Below, piece by piece: positions 42,198 through 51,896 of a stretch of DNA of 64,000 bases. How positions within the stretch are numbered: the stretch's first letter is position 1; the number at the start of each line of letters is the position of its first letter. The position numbers and the translations under genes are program-made. The notes beneath the pieces were generated by a model. That model was not told the origin of the DNA and did not search any database. It worked only from the letters and a program-made list of their open reading frames with translations. The DNA comes from Streptomyces sp. NBC_00273 (GTDB lineage Bacteria > Actinomycetota > Actinomycetes > Streptomycetales > Streptomycetaceae). The stretch covers positions 5,208,001 to 5,272,000 of the forward strand of contig NZ_CP108067.1 in NCBI RefSeq assembly GCF_036178145.1. Direction: 5' to 3'.

Positions 42198-43664
42198 TCA
42201 GCCCTTCAGGCGCGCCATCCAGGCCTCGACCTCGGACGAGGCGCGGGGCAGCCCGGCGGACAGGTTCCGGTTGCCGTCCTCCGTGACGAGGATGTCGTCC
42301 TCGATCCGGACGCCGATGCCGCGGTACTCCTCGGGCACGGTCAGGTCGTCGGCCTGGAAGTAGAGACCCGGCTCCACGGTCAGGCACATGCCCGGCTCCA
42401 GCGTGCCTTCGACGTACGCCTCGGTGCGCGCGGCGGCACAGTCGTGGACGTCCATGCCGAGCATGTGGCCGGTGCCGTGCAGGGTCCAGCGACGCTGCAG
42501 GCCCAGCTCCAGCACGCGCTCGACCGGGCCGTCCAGCAGGCCCCACTCGACGAGCTTCTCGGCCAGCACGTGCTGGGAGGCGTCGTGGAAGTCGCGGAAC
42601 TTCGCACCCGGCTTCACCGCGGCGATGCCGGCTTCCTGGGACTCGTAGACCGCGTCGTAGATCTTGCGCTGGATGTCGGTGTACGTGCCGTTGATCGGCA
42701 GCGTCCGCGTGACGTCGGCGGTGTAGAGGGAGTGGGTCTCCACACCGGCGTCGAGCAGCAGCAGGTCACCGGAACGGACGTCGCCGTCGTTGCGGACCCA
42801 GTGCAGGGTGCAGGCGTGCGGGCCGGCGGCGCAGATGGATCCGTAGCCGACGTCGTTGCCCTCGACCCGGGCGCGCAGGAAGAAGGTGCCCTCGATGTAG
42901 CGCTCGGACGTGGCCTCGGCCTTGTCCAGGACCTTCACGACGTCCTCGAAGCCGCGGACGGTGGAGTCGACGGCCTTCTGCAGCTCGCCGATCTCGAACG
43001 CGTCCTTCACGGCGCGGGCCTCGGAGAGGTAGACGCGCAGTTCCTCGTCGCGTTCCTTGGTCACCTTGTCGGTGAGGGCGGACTCGATCACCGCGTCGTG
43101 GCCGCGCACGGCGCGAACCGGGCCCTCGGCCTCGGTGAGGGCCTCGGCGAGCTTGCGGACGTCCTGCGCGGGGATGCCCAGGAGCTGCTCGGCCTCGGTG
43201 AGGGAGTGACGGCGGCCGACCCACAGCTCGCCCTGGCCGGACAGCCAGAACTCGCCGTTCTCCCGGTCGGAGCGCGGCAGCAGGTAGACGGTCGCGGTGT
43301 GACCGGTCGCCCCGGTGGGTTCCAGGACCAGGACGCCGTTCTCGGTCTGGTCGCCGGTGAGGTAGGCGTACTCGGTCGAGGCCCGGAAGGGGTACTCGGT
43401 GTCGTTCGAGCGGGTCTTCAGGCGGCCCGCGGGGATGACGAGGCGCTCGCCCGGGAAGCGCCGGGACAGCGCGTCGCGGCGGGCGAGGGTGTGCCCGGCC
43501 TGGGCGATGGGCTCCAGCCCGTGCAGCTCGGTGTCGGCCCAGCCGCTGCGCATGTTCTCTGCGAGTTCGTCGCTGACGCCCGGGTACAGACCGTTCTTGC
43601 GCTGCTTGTGCGTCTTCTTGGGCTGCTCTTCTTCCGGGGTCTCCGGGGTGAGCTCGTCAGCCAC
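42198..43664 (-). CDS. pepP: Xaa-Pro aminopeptidase (aminopeptidase P)
   Basis: This 488-residue M24B enzyme releases N-terminal residues before proline. The N-terminal aminopeptidase-P domain (about 50-200) includes the FPGERLVIPAG and FRASTEYAYLTG segments. The metal site is complete: two Asp in LLLDAGVETHSLYTADVTRTLP, His in LHGTGHMLGMDVHD, Glu in TVEPGLYF and Glu in GVRIEDDILVT. Length is normal. Streptomyces often has two pepP genes. Confidence 0.96.
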   Translation of the reverse strand: MADELTPETPEEEQPKKTHKQRKNGLYPGVSDELAENMRSGWADTELHGLEPIAQAGHTLARRDALSRRFPGERLVIPAGRLKTRSNDTEYPFRASTEYAYLTGDQTENGVLVLEPTGATGHTATVYLLPRSDRENGEFWLSGQGELWVGRRHSLTEAEQLLGIPAQDVRKLAEALTEAEGPVRAVRGHDAVIESALTDKVTKERDEELRVYLSEARAVKDAFEIGELQKAVDSTVRGFEDVVKVLDKAEATSERYIEGTFFLRARVEGNDVGYGSICAAGPHACTLHWVRNDGDVRSGDLLLLDAGVETHSLYTADVTRTLPINGTYTDIQRKIYDAVYESQEAGIAAVKPGAKFRDFHDASQHVLAEKLVEWGLLDGPVERVLELGLQRRWTLHGTGHMLGMDVHDCAAARTEAYVEGTLEPGMCLTVEPGLYFQADDLTVPEEYRGIGVRIEDDILVTEDGNRNLSAGLPRASSEVEAWMARLKG

Positions 43665-43783
43665 GTCTTCTCCTCAGCTACGACGGTACGGACCTGGGTG
43701 TGGACCGCATCCATCGTATGCGTGTGCGTAGAGAGCCGTTCCGAATCGTGGAATCCGTCACGATTCGGAACGGGCTCCGCGCC

Positions 43784-45223
43784 TCATTCGAACCGGGCTG
43801 CGAGCAGCACGATGTCCTCGGGGGCATCGGTCGGCTCCCCGCCGGGCAGCACGGTCCGCAGGATGTGCTCGCACAGGGCCGCCGGGTCCTCGCGGACGCT
43901 GCGGGGGACCCCCGCAGCAGCGGCGTGCAGCCGGGCGTACGCCCGGTCCATCGGGTCGCCGGTGTGGTGCAGCAGCCCGTCAGTGTAGAGAAGCACCGTT
44001 TCTCCGGGTGCAGGTTCGATCTCCACGCTCGGCGCTTCCCAGCAGGACAGCATGCCCAGGGGCGCGGAGAGCGAGGTCTCCACGTACTCGGTGCGGTGCT
44101 CGCCGATCAGGAGCGGCGGGGTGTGCCCGGCACCGGCCAGGATGATCTTGCTGCCCCGGCCCTCGGACTGCGGCCCCCCGACTGGTTCGCAGTAGGCGAA
44201 GAGCGCGGTGGCGGCGCGGGCGGGCTCGGTGAGGCGCAGCAGCAGTTCCAGGTCGGACAGGACCGCCACGGGGTCCTCGCCCTCCATGACGGCGTAGGCG
44301 CGCAGCGATGCGCGCAGGCGCCCCATCGCGGCGACGGCGCTCGGTCCGGATCCGGTGACCGAGCCGACGGCCAGTCCCAGGGCGCCCTCGGGCAGCGGCA
44401 GGGCGTCGTACCAGTCGCCCCCGCCGAGCGGTCCCGTGTGGTGGCGGGCCGCGAGCTGGACCCCGGGGATCCGGGGGAGCCGGCTCGGCAGCAGCTCCTC
44501 GAAGACGGTGGCCAGGTGCGAGCGGGAGCGCTCCACCTCCAGCATCCGGGCCAGGTGCTCGGCGGCGTGCCGCACGTACAGCCCGGCGAGGTCGCGCTGG
44601 CGGTCGCTCGGCTCGGCCTGTTCGTCGTAGAGCCAGACGGCCGCGCCGAGCCGACCGGTGGCTTCGGCGGTGAGGGGGAGCGAGTAGCTCGCGGCGTAGC
44701 CGAGCCGAGCGGCGACCTCGCGGTGGCGGGGGTCCACGGGGGCGGCGAAACCTCCGGATCCGGGGGGCGCGCCCGGTTCGGGCAGGAAATCGGAGCCGCC
44801 CTGCGCGTCCGGCAGACCATCGAGGATCCGGCCGTAGGAGGTGGCGCTGCGCGGCACGGTCTCGATGTGGCCGAGCTCCGCGTGGCCGAGCCCGAGGCCG
44901 ATCGTGCTGGTCGGGCCGAGTCCGTCGGAGGGCTCCAGGACGATCAGGCCGCGGCGGGCGCCGACGAGCGCGGCTCCGGCGCGCAGGAATTCGCGCAGCG
45001 AGGTGTCGAGGTCACGGGCACGGGCGAGGCGCTCGGTGAGCTCGTGCAGGGTGGTGAGGTCCGAGACCATGCCCGCCAGCCGGTCCTGGATGACACTGCC
45101 CGGGCCGCCGGGCGCAGGGGCCGGTGCGGGGGTGGTCCGGGCGGGCGCGGGCGCCGTAGTGTCCGGCGACGCGGTTGCTGCTGGATCGATTCCAGCCACT
45201 TTCGGTAGATGCGGAGCGCTCAT
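43784..45223 (-). CDS. GAF-SpoIIE (PP2C-type) serine phosphatase
   Basis: The 479-residue protein has a disordered Ala/Pro N terminus, a GAF domain (about 60-215) and a C-terminal SpoIIE phosphatase domain. The latter shows GGDWYDALPLPEGALGLAVGSVTG, with the metal Asp in GGDWYD, and ETVLLYTDGLLHHTG. The usual GDVxGxG is GSVTGSG here, so one metal-site Asp appears replaced by Ser; activity may be reduced. It probably dephosphorylates an anti-anti-sigma STAS protein. ATG 45223 (GGCGGA upstream) was preferred over starts farther out. Confidence 0.83.
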   Translation of the reverse strand: MSAPHLPKVAGIDPAATASPDTTAPAPARTTPAPAPAPGGPGSVIQDRLAGMVSDLTTLHELTERLARARDLDTSLREFLRAGAALVGARRGLIVLEPSDGLGPTSTIGLGLGHAELGHIETVPRSATSYGRILDGLPDAQGGSDFLPEPGAPPGSGGFAAPVDPRHREVAARLGYAASYSLPLTAEATGRLGAAVWLYDEQAEPSDRQRDLAGLYVRHAAEHLARMLEVERSRSHLATVFEELLPSRLPRIPGVQLAARHHTGPLGGGDWYDALPLPEGALGLAVGSVTGSGPSAVAAMGRLRASLRAYAVMEGEDPVAVLSDLELLLRLTEPARAATALFAYCEPVGGPQSEGRGSKIILAGAGHTPPLLIGEHRTEYVETSLSAPLGMLSCWEAPSVEIEPAPGETVLLYTDGLLHHTGDPMDRAYARLHAAAAGVPRSVREDPAALCEHILRTVLPGGEPTDAPEDIVLLAARFE

Positions 45224-45737
45224 GGCGTCCGCCTTTCCACCTGGTGCGATTCGCCGAATAGCATCGCAAACCCCCAGATCGTGCTGCGCCGCCATCAAGG
45301 AATCCACATCTACACGCACACATGGATGCATGTCCAGCATTGCCCAGGTGGGAATCCTGGTGTCCGTGAGACGGCAACTCACTGTCGAGCCAAGGCTAGA
45401 ACTTGGCCGGAAAAAGCGGGAGGCGGTCGGTTTTTGCGATCGACTGAGCGGGCTCCGCAGGGGCCTCGGGTACGTACTCGTTGATGTGCGCGGCCAGTTG
45501 GCGTTGCCGGGAACCACCCGGCGCGGGCCGTCGTCCTTAGCGGCGGCCGCCGGTCTAGGTGGCCGGCGCGGGTCGCGCTCCACCCCCGCGGGACGTTTGA
45601 TGGACCTGTAAGAAGACTGCACGAACCGTGTGAACCTGCTTCTGGCGGACAGTGACGCGAAACCTGTACGTGTGGTGAGACACCGGTTACATGGTGTGAT
45701 GTGGCCCTCGGCGTTCAACGGAAAGGAACGAGCGCAC
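45224..45737. other. divergent intergenic region
   Basis: No gene is seen in these 514 bp. They separate the SpoIIE phosphatase (minus) from the Prim-Pol protein (plus) and must hold both promoters. The left half is unusually AC-rich (45300-45330). I see no long inverted repeat. Confidence 0.6.
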
Positions 45738-46505
45738 ATGCGCGAGATCCTCGGAAGGCGTCTCCAGCGGCTCCGCGATCGCTTTCAATCCCTGCGCCCC
45801 GACCCCGGACGGAGCGGCAGTACGTCCGCTCTCCTCGACGCGGCGCTCGTCTGCGCCACCACCTGGCAGTGGCCCGTCCTGCCCGGCGTCGGCCGGTCCG
45901 GCGCGGACGGCAAGCGATGTGCCTGCCCCGACCCCGACTGCGCCGTCCCCGGCGCGCATCCCTTCGATCCCGGACTGCTCGCCGCCACCACCGACTCCCG
46001 GATGGTGACCTGGTGGTGGACCAACCGGCCCGCCGCCCCCGTCCTGATGGCCACCGGAGGGACCGCCCCGTGCGCGGTGAGCCTGCCGGCCGGCGCGGCC
46101 GCGCGCGCCCTCGTACGACTGGACGCGCAAGGCATGCGGCTCGGTCCGGTCGTGGCCACGCCCACCCGCTGGGCGCTGCTGGTGGCGCCGTACTCGCTGG
46201 AGCGGCTCGGCGAACTCCTGTACGCGAAGGACCACGTGCCCTCCTCCCTGCGCTTCCACGGTGAAGGCGGCTACCTGTTGCTGCCGCCGTCCGCCGCCTC
46301 CAGCGGTGGCCAGGTGCGTTGGGAACGGGAGCCGCGGGCGCAGGCGGCGGCGCAGCGGCCGTGGGCACGGTCGGCGCGGGCGCACGCGCAGTTGCTGCAG
46401 GCGCAGGAGGGAAACCTCTGGCTGCCCGAGATCGAGGCGGTCGTTGACGCGCTGGTCGAGGCCAGCAGTGGTGCACCAGGCGGTGGCAGCAGGCTCGCGT
46501 ACTGA
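45738..46505 (+). CDS. bifunctional primase/polymerase (Prim-Pol) N-terminal domain protein
   Basis: The 255-residue protein matches the start of AEP-type primase-polymerases: CACPDPDCAVPGAHPFDPGLLAATTD (the Cys/His cluster of the family), MVTWWWTNRPAAPVLMATGG, and GTAPCAVSLP. In mobile elements this domain is fused to a helicase; here it stands alone, as commonly seen once per Streptomyces chromosome. The catalytic DxD pair is not evident, so it may be a non-catalytic descendant. AAAGGA precedes ATG 45738. Confidence 0.75.
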   Translation: MREILGRRLQRLRDRFQSLRPDPGRSGSTSALLDAALVCATTWQWPVLPGVGRSGADGKRCACPDPDCAVPGAHPFDPGLLAATTDSRMVTWWWTNRPAAPVLMATGGTAPCAVSLPAGAAARALVRLDAQGMRLGPVVATPTRWALLVAPYSLERLGELLYAKDHVPSSLRFHGEGGYLLLPPSAASSGGQVRWEREPRAQAAAQRPWARSARAHAQLLQAQEGNLWLPEIEAVVDALVEASSGAPGGGSRLAY

Positions 46506-46614
46506 CCTGCCGGTCTTGTGCGGATCACTCGTACGGGTGTCGGTGGGGCGAGTTTCCAAGGGAATTGGGCGCGGGGATCTCCGCGCCCCATTCCCTCCTC
46601 GCTATCTTCGGCGA

Positions 46615-47187
46615 ATGAATCTCCGCCTGATCGGTATCGGCACCGGTGTGTTGATCATCTTGTCGCTCCCGCTCGCCGGGGCGATCGCCGAGCCGGATTT
46701 TGCAGGTCAGGAGGACGGAAAAGGTGGCGGCCTGTTCTCGGCGCTCGGGCTTTCGGACTCCTCCCGCACGTCTCCCGCGGCGCCCGCGCGCTCGGCTCCG
46801 ACGGCCGGCCCGCAGCAACCCGGCCCGGCCGAACAGCCCCGTACGGATTCCCACTGCGGACCCGAACTGTCTTCGCCGCAGGGGGTGGAAGCACAAACCT
46901 GTGTGTTGATCGGTGAAGGCAAGACATGGGGCCGGAGTTACTACCGGAACACAAGTGGTCGCGCGCTGGACGCCGCGCTGACGGTAATGGGTCCGGCCGG
47001 GCGCACGGTTCAGATCCGGTGTGCGGTGGGTGCGGGCGACGAGCCGGGCTTGTGCGAGACGCCGAAGGAGGCCTCGGCGGGCGATCCGGCGAGTTACTCG
47101 GCTGTAGCGGAATTTGCAGTTCCGGATGATGAAGGGGAACTGCTCTTGAGGTCCGGGAGCAACTCACCGGCACCGGGTGACGGTTGA
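46615..47187 (+). CDS. secreted protein of unknown function
   Basis: The 190-residue protein has an N-terminal signal (LRLIGIGTGVLIILSLPLAGAIA), a Ser/Pro/Ala-rich low-complexity linker (about 50-80), and a compact C-terminal beta-rich domain with four Cys (80, 95, 134, 143 approx.), likely two disulfides. No family is recognised. The GCGAATG start context has no clear ribosome site. It ends at a double hairpin. Confidence 0.65.
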   Translation: MNLRLIGIGTGVLIILSLPLAGAIAEPDFAGQEDGKGGGLFSALGLSDSSRTSPAAPARSAPTAGPQQPGPAEQPRTDSHCGPELSSPQGVEAQTCVLIGEGKTWGRSYYRNTSGRALDAALTVMGPAGRTVQIRCAVGAGDEPGLCETPKEASAGDPASYSAVAEFAVPDDEGELLLRSGSNSPAPGDG

Positions 47188-47192
47188 CCGCA

Positions 47193-47248
47193 CCCTTGAA
47201 AATCAAGGGCCCGGTCGCTGGCGACGGGGGATGCACCAGCGACCGGGC
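47193..47248. terminator. double-hairpin terminator
   Basis: CCCTTGA/TCAAGGG (47193-47199 and 47203-47209, loop AAA) is followed by an exact 13-bp stem (47209-47221 with 47236-47248). The two lie just after the secreted-protein stop and before the convergent DUF5926 gene. Confidence 0.8.
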
Positions 47249-47368
47249 TACAAGAACGGTAACAAGAGATCGCCTGTTCGCAAATTCGATCTCCGATATT
47301 CAGACACCGATTTGCAGACGATTAGCGGGAGTTGTGACTCCGGTCACCGACTCCACACGGGCGCTCGG

Positions 47369-48343
47369 TCAGCTGAGCGTCACTTGGCGGTTGGTGAGTC
47401 CGCCGCGCGCCCGGCGCTCCTCCGTGGTCAGCGGGGCGTCCGTGGCCAGAGCCCCGGCCAGCCGCTCCGCGAACTCCGCCGCGGGCTTCTCGACGTCGTC
47501 GGCCGTGACCCCGGTGGGCAGGTCCCAGACGGGAACCATCAGACCGTGGGCGCGGAAGGAGCCGACGAGCTTCGTGCCCTCCCCGAGCGAGGACGTGCCG
47601 GCCGCGTGCAGCCGCGCGAGGGCGTCGAGCAGCTTCTCCTCGGGGTGCGGCATGACCCAGCGCAGGTGGTTCTTGTCCGGCGTCTCGCACCAGTAGGCGG
47701 CGTCAACGCCGGTCAGCTTGACGGTGGGAATGGCAGCCGCGTTGGCGCGCTCCAGCGAGGCGGCGATCTCCGGGGAGGCGTTCTGGGCGTTCTCGGATTC
47801 CGGAATCCAGAATTCGAACCCGGTGTGCACAACCGGCTCGAAACCGCCGTCGGCGTCCAGGAGATCCTGAAGTCGGGGCCCCTCGGCGGGAACCCGGCGG
47901 GCGGCAACCGGCGTACCCGGCTCCGCTACGAGGGCACGCTCCAGGGTGTCGGCCATGTCGCGGCCGAGGTCTCCGGAGGACGAGTCGTTCTGCAGGCCGA
48001 GGAGGACGGACCCGTCCTCACGGCGCAGCGCCGGCCAGGCCATGGGCAGTACGGTCACCAGCGTGACGGAGGGGACGCCCTCGGGCAGACCGCCCTTGAG
48101 GGACAGCGGGACGGTGGCGGCGGGCACCAGTTCGCGCAGGGCGACCCAGTCGCACTCACCCGGCAGCCCCTCGAAGGGTCGCCGCACGTGCTCGGTGACG
48201 GCGTGCGCGGCGGCTGCGCCGTGGCAGGCCTTGTAGCGGCGGCCGGATCCGCAGGGACAGGGCTCGCGGGCGCCCACGACGGGGATCTCACCGTTGTTGA
48301 GCTGCGGCTTTGCAGTCTTGGCTGCGGGGCGCTTCTTGGCCAT
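47369..48343 (-). CDS. SEC-C motif protein (DUF5926 family)
   Basis: The 324-residue protein begins with a basic tail and a SEC-C zinc motif ([17 protein letters not shown], about residues 27-43), like the C terminus of SecA. The remaining 270 residues are conserved in actinobacteria but have no known activity. It is cytoplasmic. ATG 48343 gives the MAKKRPAAK start usual for the family. Confidence 0.85.
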   Translation of the reverse strand: MAKKRPAAKTAKPQLNNGEIPVVGAREPCPCGSGRRYKACHGAAAAHAVTEHVRRPFEGLPGECDWVALRELVPAATVPLSLKGGLPEGVPSVTLVTVLPMAWPALRREDGSVLLGLQNDSSSGDLGRDMADTLERALVAEPGTPVAARRVPAEGPRLQDLLDADGGFEPVVHTGFEFWIPESENAQNASPEIAASLERANAAAIPTVKLTGVDAAYWCETPDKNHLRWVMPHPEEKLLDALARLHAAGTSSLGEGTKLVGSFRAHGLMVPVWDLPTGVTADDVEKPAAEFAERLAGALATDAPLTTEERRARGGLTNRQVTLS

Positions 48344-48573
48344 CGTGCGTGTCTCCCGGTTGCGGCGGTACGGCGTCGTGTCTGGGCGCGAGCCTAGCCG
48401 TTCGTACCGCCGGAACCGGTTGGGTGCGGCCGGGAGCACGGTCGGCGTGCGCTCCCGGACGGCCGCCTGTGCGGATGACCGGTACTGCTGTGCTGCTGTC
48501 GTGCTGCCTTGCTCTCGTGTTCGGTCGTGTCGGTCGTGCTGGCGTGTCGGTCGTGCGGTCGGGGATCCCGGGT

Positions 48574-49116
48574 TCAGGGATCGAGGTCGTCGAACGCCGT
48601 GCTGAAGTCGATCGCCGGCGGCGCAACGCGCGTAGCGAAATCCTCGTGCCGGGGCCCACAAGCAACGATCACCCACACGGTGACCTCACCCGCCGCTCCG
48701 TCCCGGACACCCCAGTCCTGGGCCAAGGCGCTGATGATGTTCAGCCCCCGGCCGCCCCGTGCGGTGACCGAGGGCGTGGCAGGAACCGGGCGGGTGGGCC
48801 CGCCTCCGTCCGTGACCTCGACCGTCAGTCGTCCCGCTCTGTCCACGCGCCACGCGGCACGTATTTCCCCGTCCCCGACTTCCCGAGAGCCGAGCGGCCT
48901 GCCGTGTCGGCAGGCGTTGCTGAGCAGTTCGGAAAGGATCAGTACGGCATCGTCCACGACCGATTCGGGCACCCCACCGATACGCAGTTGCTCGCGCATC
49001 CGGTGTCTCGCCTCGCCCACGCCCGCAGGACCATGGCGTACGTCCATGCACGACGACGTGGGCACTTCTTGTGCCACCACCAACGCCACCCCCGGAACCT
49101 CCTTAGCCCCACGCAT
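48574..49116 (-). CDS. RsbW-like ATP-binding regulatory protein
   Basis: The 180-residue HATPase_c_2 protein has N-box [18 protein letters not shown]1 [11 protein letters not shown] and G2 [18 protein letters not shown]. It belongs to the large Streptomyces family of anti-sigma-like kinases. The start is uncertain: ATG 49116 gives a sensible length; an earlier ATG at 49185 is possible. No ribosome site decides it. Confidence 0.8.
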   Translation of the reverse strand: MRGAKEVPGVALVVAQEVPTSSCMDVRHGPAGVGEARHRMREQLRIGGVPESVVDDAVLILSELLSNACRHGRPLGSREVGDGEIRAAWRVDRAGRLTVEVTDGGGPTRPVPATPSVTARGGRGLNIISALAQDWGVRDGAAGEVTVWVIVACGPRHEDFATRVAPPAIDFSTAFDDLDP

Positions 49117-49270
49117 GGTCTGGATGCCCCAATGGCCTGGACCGGAAACCGTCGAAGGAGCCCGAAGCGGACTCCTCTGACGCATTCATACCGACCGAAT
49201 GCGGAGCGGATGCGCCGGAGCACACCCTGTAACGGACGAGTTGGGGGTGGCGGGTGTGCAAAAGGGGACT

Positions 49271-50059
49271 TCAGCGGCCGAGTTGGGACAGAACTTGGCG
49301 TGGTCTGTTCGTGATGATTGCTTCCACGCCTAGATCAGCGCAGAGCTGAACGTCTTCGGGTTCGTTCACTGTCCATACGTGCACGGAGTGGCCCGCGCCT
49401 TGGAGCTTGTGGATGAAGCCGGGGTGATTGCGCACGATCCGCATCCCGGGACCGGCGATCGTCACGCCGGCCGGCAACCGCCCGTCCCGCATCCGGGGCG
49501 AGATGAACTGCATCAGGTACACGGTCGGGATCGTCGGCGCGGACGCCCGGATCCGGTGCAGGGAGCGCGCGGAGAAGCTCATGACCCGCACGGGGTGCGG
49601 ACCCTCGGCGGGCGGGGCGTCCAATCCGAAGCGCTTGAGGAGGACGAGGAGGCGCTCCTCCACCTGTCCGGCCCAGCGGGTCGGGTGCTTCGTTTCGATC
49701 GCGAGCTGTACCGGCCGTCCGGCGTCGGAAACCAGCTCCAGCAGGCGCTCGAGGGTGAGGACGGAGGTGCGCTCGGGGTCCGCGTCCCAGTCGGGAGACT
49801 CCTCGCGGTCCTTCCAGGAACCGAAGTCGAGGGCGGCGAGATCGGCCAGCTCCAGGGCGGAGACGGCCCCGCGGCCGTTCGAGGTGCGGTTCACCCGGCG
49901 GTCGTGGACCAGGACCAGATGGCCGTCCGCGGTCAGCCGGACATCGCATTCGAGGCCGTCGGCGCCGTCCTCGATGGCCTTGCGGTAGGCGGCCAGGGTG
50001 TGCTCGGGGGCATCCTCCGAGGCGCCGCGGTGGGCGACGACCTGGATGGTGCGCGGCAT
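49271..50059 (-). CDS. glycerophosphodiester phosphodiesterase
   Basis: The 262-residue TIM-barrel enzyme cleaves glycerophosphodiesters to glycerol-3-phosphate and an alcohol. Active-site residues are present: HRG in VVAHRGASEDAPEHTLAAY, Glu/Asp in LECDVRLTADGHLVLVHD, and the late VWTVNEPEDVQ. There is no signal peptide, so it is cytoplasmic. ATG 50059 with GGTGA upstream is preferred; GTG 50071 is the alternative. Confidence 0.9.
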   Translation of the reverse strand: MPRTIQVVAHRGASEDAPEHTLAAYRKAIEDGADGLECDVRLTADGHLVLVHDRRVNRTSNGRGAVSALELADLAALDFGSWKDREESPDWDADPERTSVLTLERLLELVSDAGRPVQLAIETKHPTRWAGQVEERLLVLLKRFGLDAPPAEGPHPVRVMSFSARSLHRIRASAPTIPTVYLMQFISPRMRDGRLPAGVTIAGPGMRIVRNHPGFIHKLQGAGHSVHVWTVNEPEDVQLCADLGVEAIITNRPRQVLSQLGR

Positions 50060-50299
50060 TGCGTGGGTCACCGGGTCATGGTGCCACCGAGAGGTGCCCG
50101 GGCGTCGGGGTCGGCCCCAGGAGTGCATCCGAAATGTCGGATATAAAGAATGGGGAGAGATGCACAGGTCCGGCTTACAGTGCTCTGACGGGTCATGGGA
50201 AAGGCTTTGCCCAGGAACTTGTGCGGCACGTCGAACGTTCAGTCGGACCGATATCGCCAGAGAATTTTCCGAAGCCGTGTGTGACGAGGAGAGAGCGCT

Positions 50300-51796
50300 G
50301 TGAGCACCGAGAACGAGGGCACCGCGGCCCCGACACCCCCCGCGGCCCCGTCCGTACCCCCTGCTCCGGCCTCCGAGACGCAGGATGCGGCCCCCGCGCC
50401 CGCCGCCGGCGAGCCGGTGACCCAGCAGATCCCGCCGACCCCGGCGCCCGGCACCGAGCCCACCCAGCAGATTCCGCCCGCACAGGCACCCCCGGCTTAC
50501 GGCCAGGCTCCCGCACAGGTACCCCCGGTCTACGGCCAGGCTCCTGCCCCGGCCGCGCACGGAGCCGAGGGCTGGCCGCCCCCGCCGCCCATGGTGCCGG
50601 CGTACGGTGCGGGCGGCGGCCACGGCGGAGGTGTCTGGGGCGCTCCCCTGACCGCCGACGGCGCCCCCGCGCCCAAGCCGAAGGGCAGGGGCGGCCTGGT
50701 CGCGGCCGTGCTCGTGGCGGCCCTCCTTGCGGGCGGCATCGGCGGTGGCGTCGGTTACTGGGCCGCCGAGCGCAGCAACAACGGCACCGGCTCCACCACG
50801 ATCAGCGCCGCGAACACCCCCAAGGACATCAAGCGCGAGGCCGGCTCCATCGCAGGCCTGGCCGCGGGTGCCCTGCCCAGCGTGGTCACCATCGAGGCCT
50901 CGGCCGGCGACGGCGAAGGCGGCACCGGCACCGGGTTCGTCTACGACCAGCAGGGCCACATCCTCACCAACAACCACGTCGTGGCCTCCGCGGCCAACGG
51001 CGGCAAGCTCTCTGCAACGTTCTCCGACGGCAAGCGGTACGACGCCGAGGTCGTGGGCCGTGCTCAGGGTTACGACGTCGCCGTCCTCAAGCTGAAGACC
51101 CCGCCGGCCGGCCTCAAGCCGCTGCCCCTCGGCGACTCCGACAAGGTCGCGGTCGGCGACTCGACCATCGCGATCGGCGCCCCCTTCGGCCTGTCGAACA
51201 CGGTCACCACCGGCATCGTGAGCGCCAAGAACCGCCCGGTCGCCTCCGGAGACGGCAGCGGCAGCAAGAACTCGTACATGAGCGCCCTCCAGACGGACGC
51301 CTCGATCAACCCGGGCAACTCGGGCGGTCCGCTGCTCGACGGGCGCGGCGCGGTCATCGGCATCAACTCCGCGATCCAGTCGGCGGGCAACGGCGGCTTC
51401 GGCGGTGGCCAGGCCGGTTCGATCGGCCTCGGCTTCGCCATCCCGATCAACCAGGCGAAGAACGTCGCCGAGTCGCTGATCAAGACGGGCAAGCCGGTCT
51501 ACCCGGTGATCTCGGTCTCGGTCGACCTCCAGGCCAAGTCCGAGGGCGCCAAGATCTCCGATCAGGGCGCGGCCGCCAACGAGCTGGTCGACCCGAACGG
51601 CCCGGCCGGCAAGGCGGGCCTCAAGCCCGGCGACGTCATCACCGAGTTCGGCGGCAAGCCGGTCGACAGCGGCCCGACCCTGATCAGCATGATCTGGACG
51701 TACAAGCCCGGCGATACCGTGAAGCTGACCTACCTGCGCAGCGGCAAGCCGACCACGGTCGACATCACGCTCGGCTCGCGGGTCGGCGACAAGTAG
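50300..51796 (+). CDS. HtrA/DegP-like membrane-anchored serine protease with PDZ domain
   Basis: The 498-residue protein has a cytoplasmic Pro/Ala/Gln-rich tail (1-125, with PPAYGQAPAQ repeats), one helix (about 131-155), an extracytoplasmic chymotrypsin-fold protease with His226 (TNNHVV), Asp259 (YDVAVLKL) and Ser341 (GNSGGP), and a C-terminal PDZ domain (about 405-490, AGLKPGDVITEFGGKPV). It probably handles misfolded exported proteins. GTG 50300 follows GAGGAGAG. The gene ends at a strong terminator. Confidence 0.94.
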   Translation: MSTENEGTAAPTPPAAPSVPPAPASETQDAAPAPAAGEPVTQQIPPTPAPGTEPTQQIPPAQAPPAYGQAPAQVPPVYGQAPAPAAHGAEGWPPPPPMVPAYGAGGGHGGGVWGAPLTADGAPAPKPKGRGGLVAAVLVAALLAGGIGGGVGYWAAERSNNGTGSTTISAANTPKDIKREAGSIAGLAAGALPSVVTIEASAGDGEGGTGTGFVYDQQGHILTNNHVVASAANGGKLSATFSDGKRYDAEVVGRAQGYDVAVLKLKTPPAGLKPLPLGDSDKVAVGDSTIAIGAPFGLSNTVTTGIVSAKNRPVASGDGSGSKNSYMSALQTDASINPGNSGGPLLDGRGAVIGINSAIQSAGNGGFGGGQAGSIGLGFAIPINQAKNVAESLIKTGKPVYPVISVSVDLQAKSEGAKISDQGAAANELVDPNGPAGKAGLKPGDVITEFGGKPVDSGPTLISMIWTYKPGDTVKLTYLRSGKPTTVDITLGSRVGDK

Positions 51797-51836
51797 CAGC
51801 ACTCGAGCACCACCGGTCGCGGCGGCGGCCCGATGA

Positions 51837-51874
51837 GGAGGGGCCGTAGGCGGGATTCCGCCTACGGCCCCTCC
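51837..51874 (+). terminator. 17-bp perfect stem terminator after the HtrA-like gene
   Basis: An exact 17-bp inverted repeat (51837-51853 with 51858-51874) has a GATT loop, 40 bp after the protease stop and 22 bp before the lysR start. Confidence 0.85.
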
Positions 51875-51896
51875 AACGTCCGCTTATGCTTCGCTG

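Noticed and set aside
48527..48556. Direct repeat GTGTCGGTCGTGC twice, 17 bp apart
   Set aside because: Short, in a gap between two minus-strand genes, and part of general GTC-rich low complexity; no clear meaning.
50210..50240. SigE-type ECF promoter before the HtrA-like gene (GGAAC element)
   Set aside because: GGAACT is present but no convincing -10 lies at the required distance.
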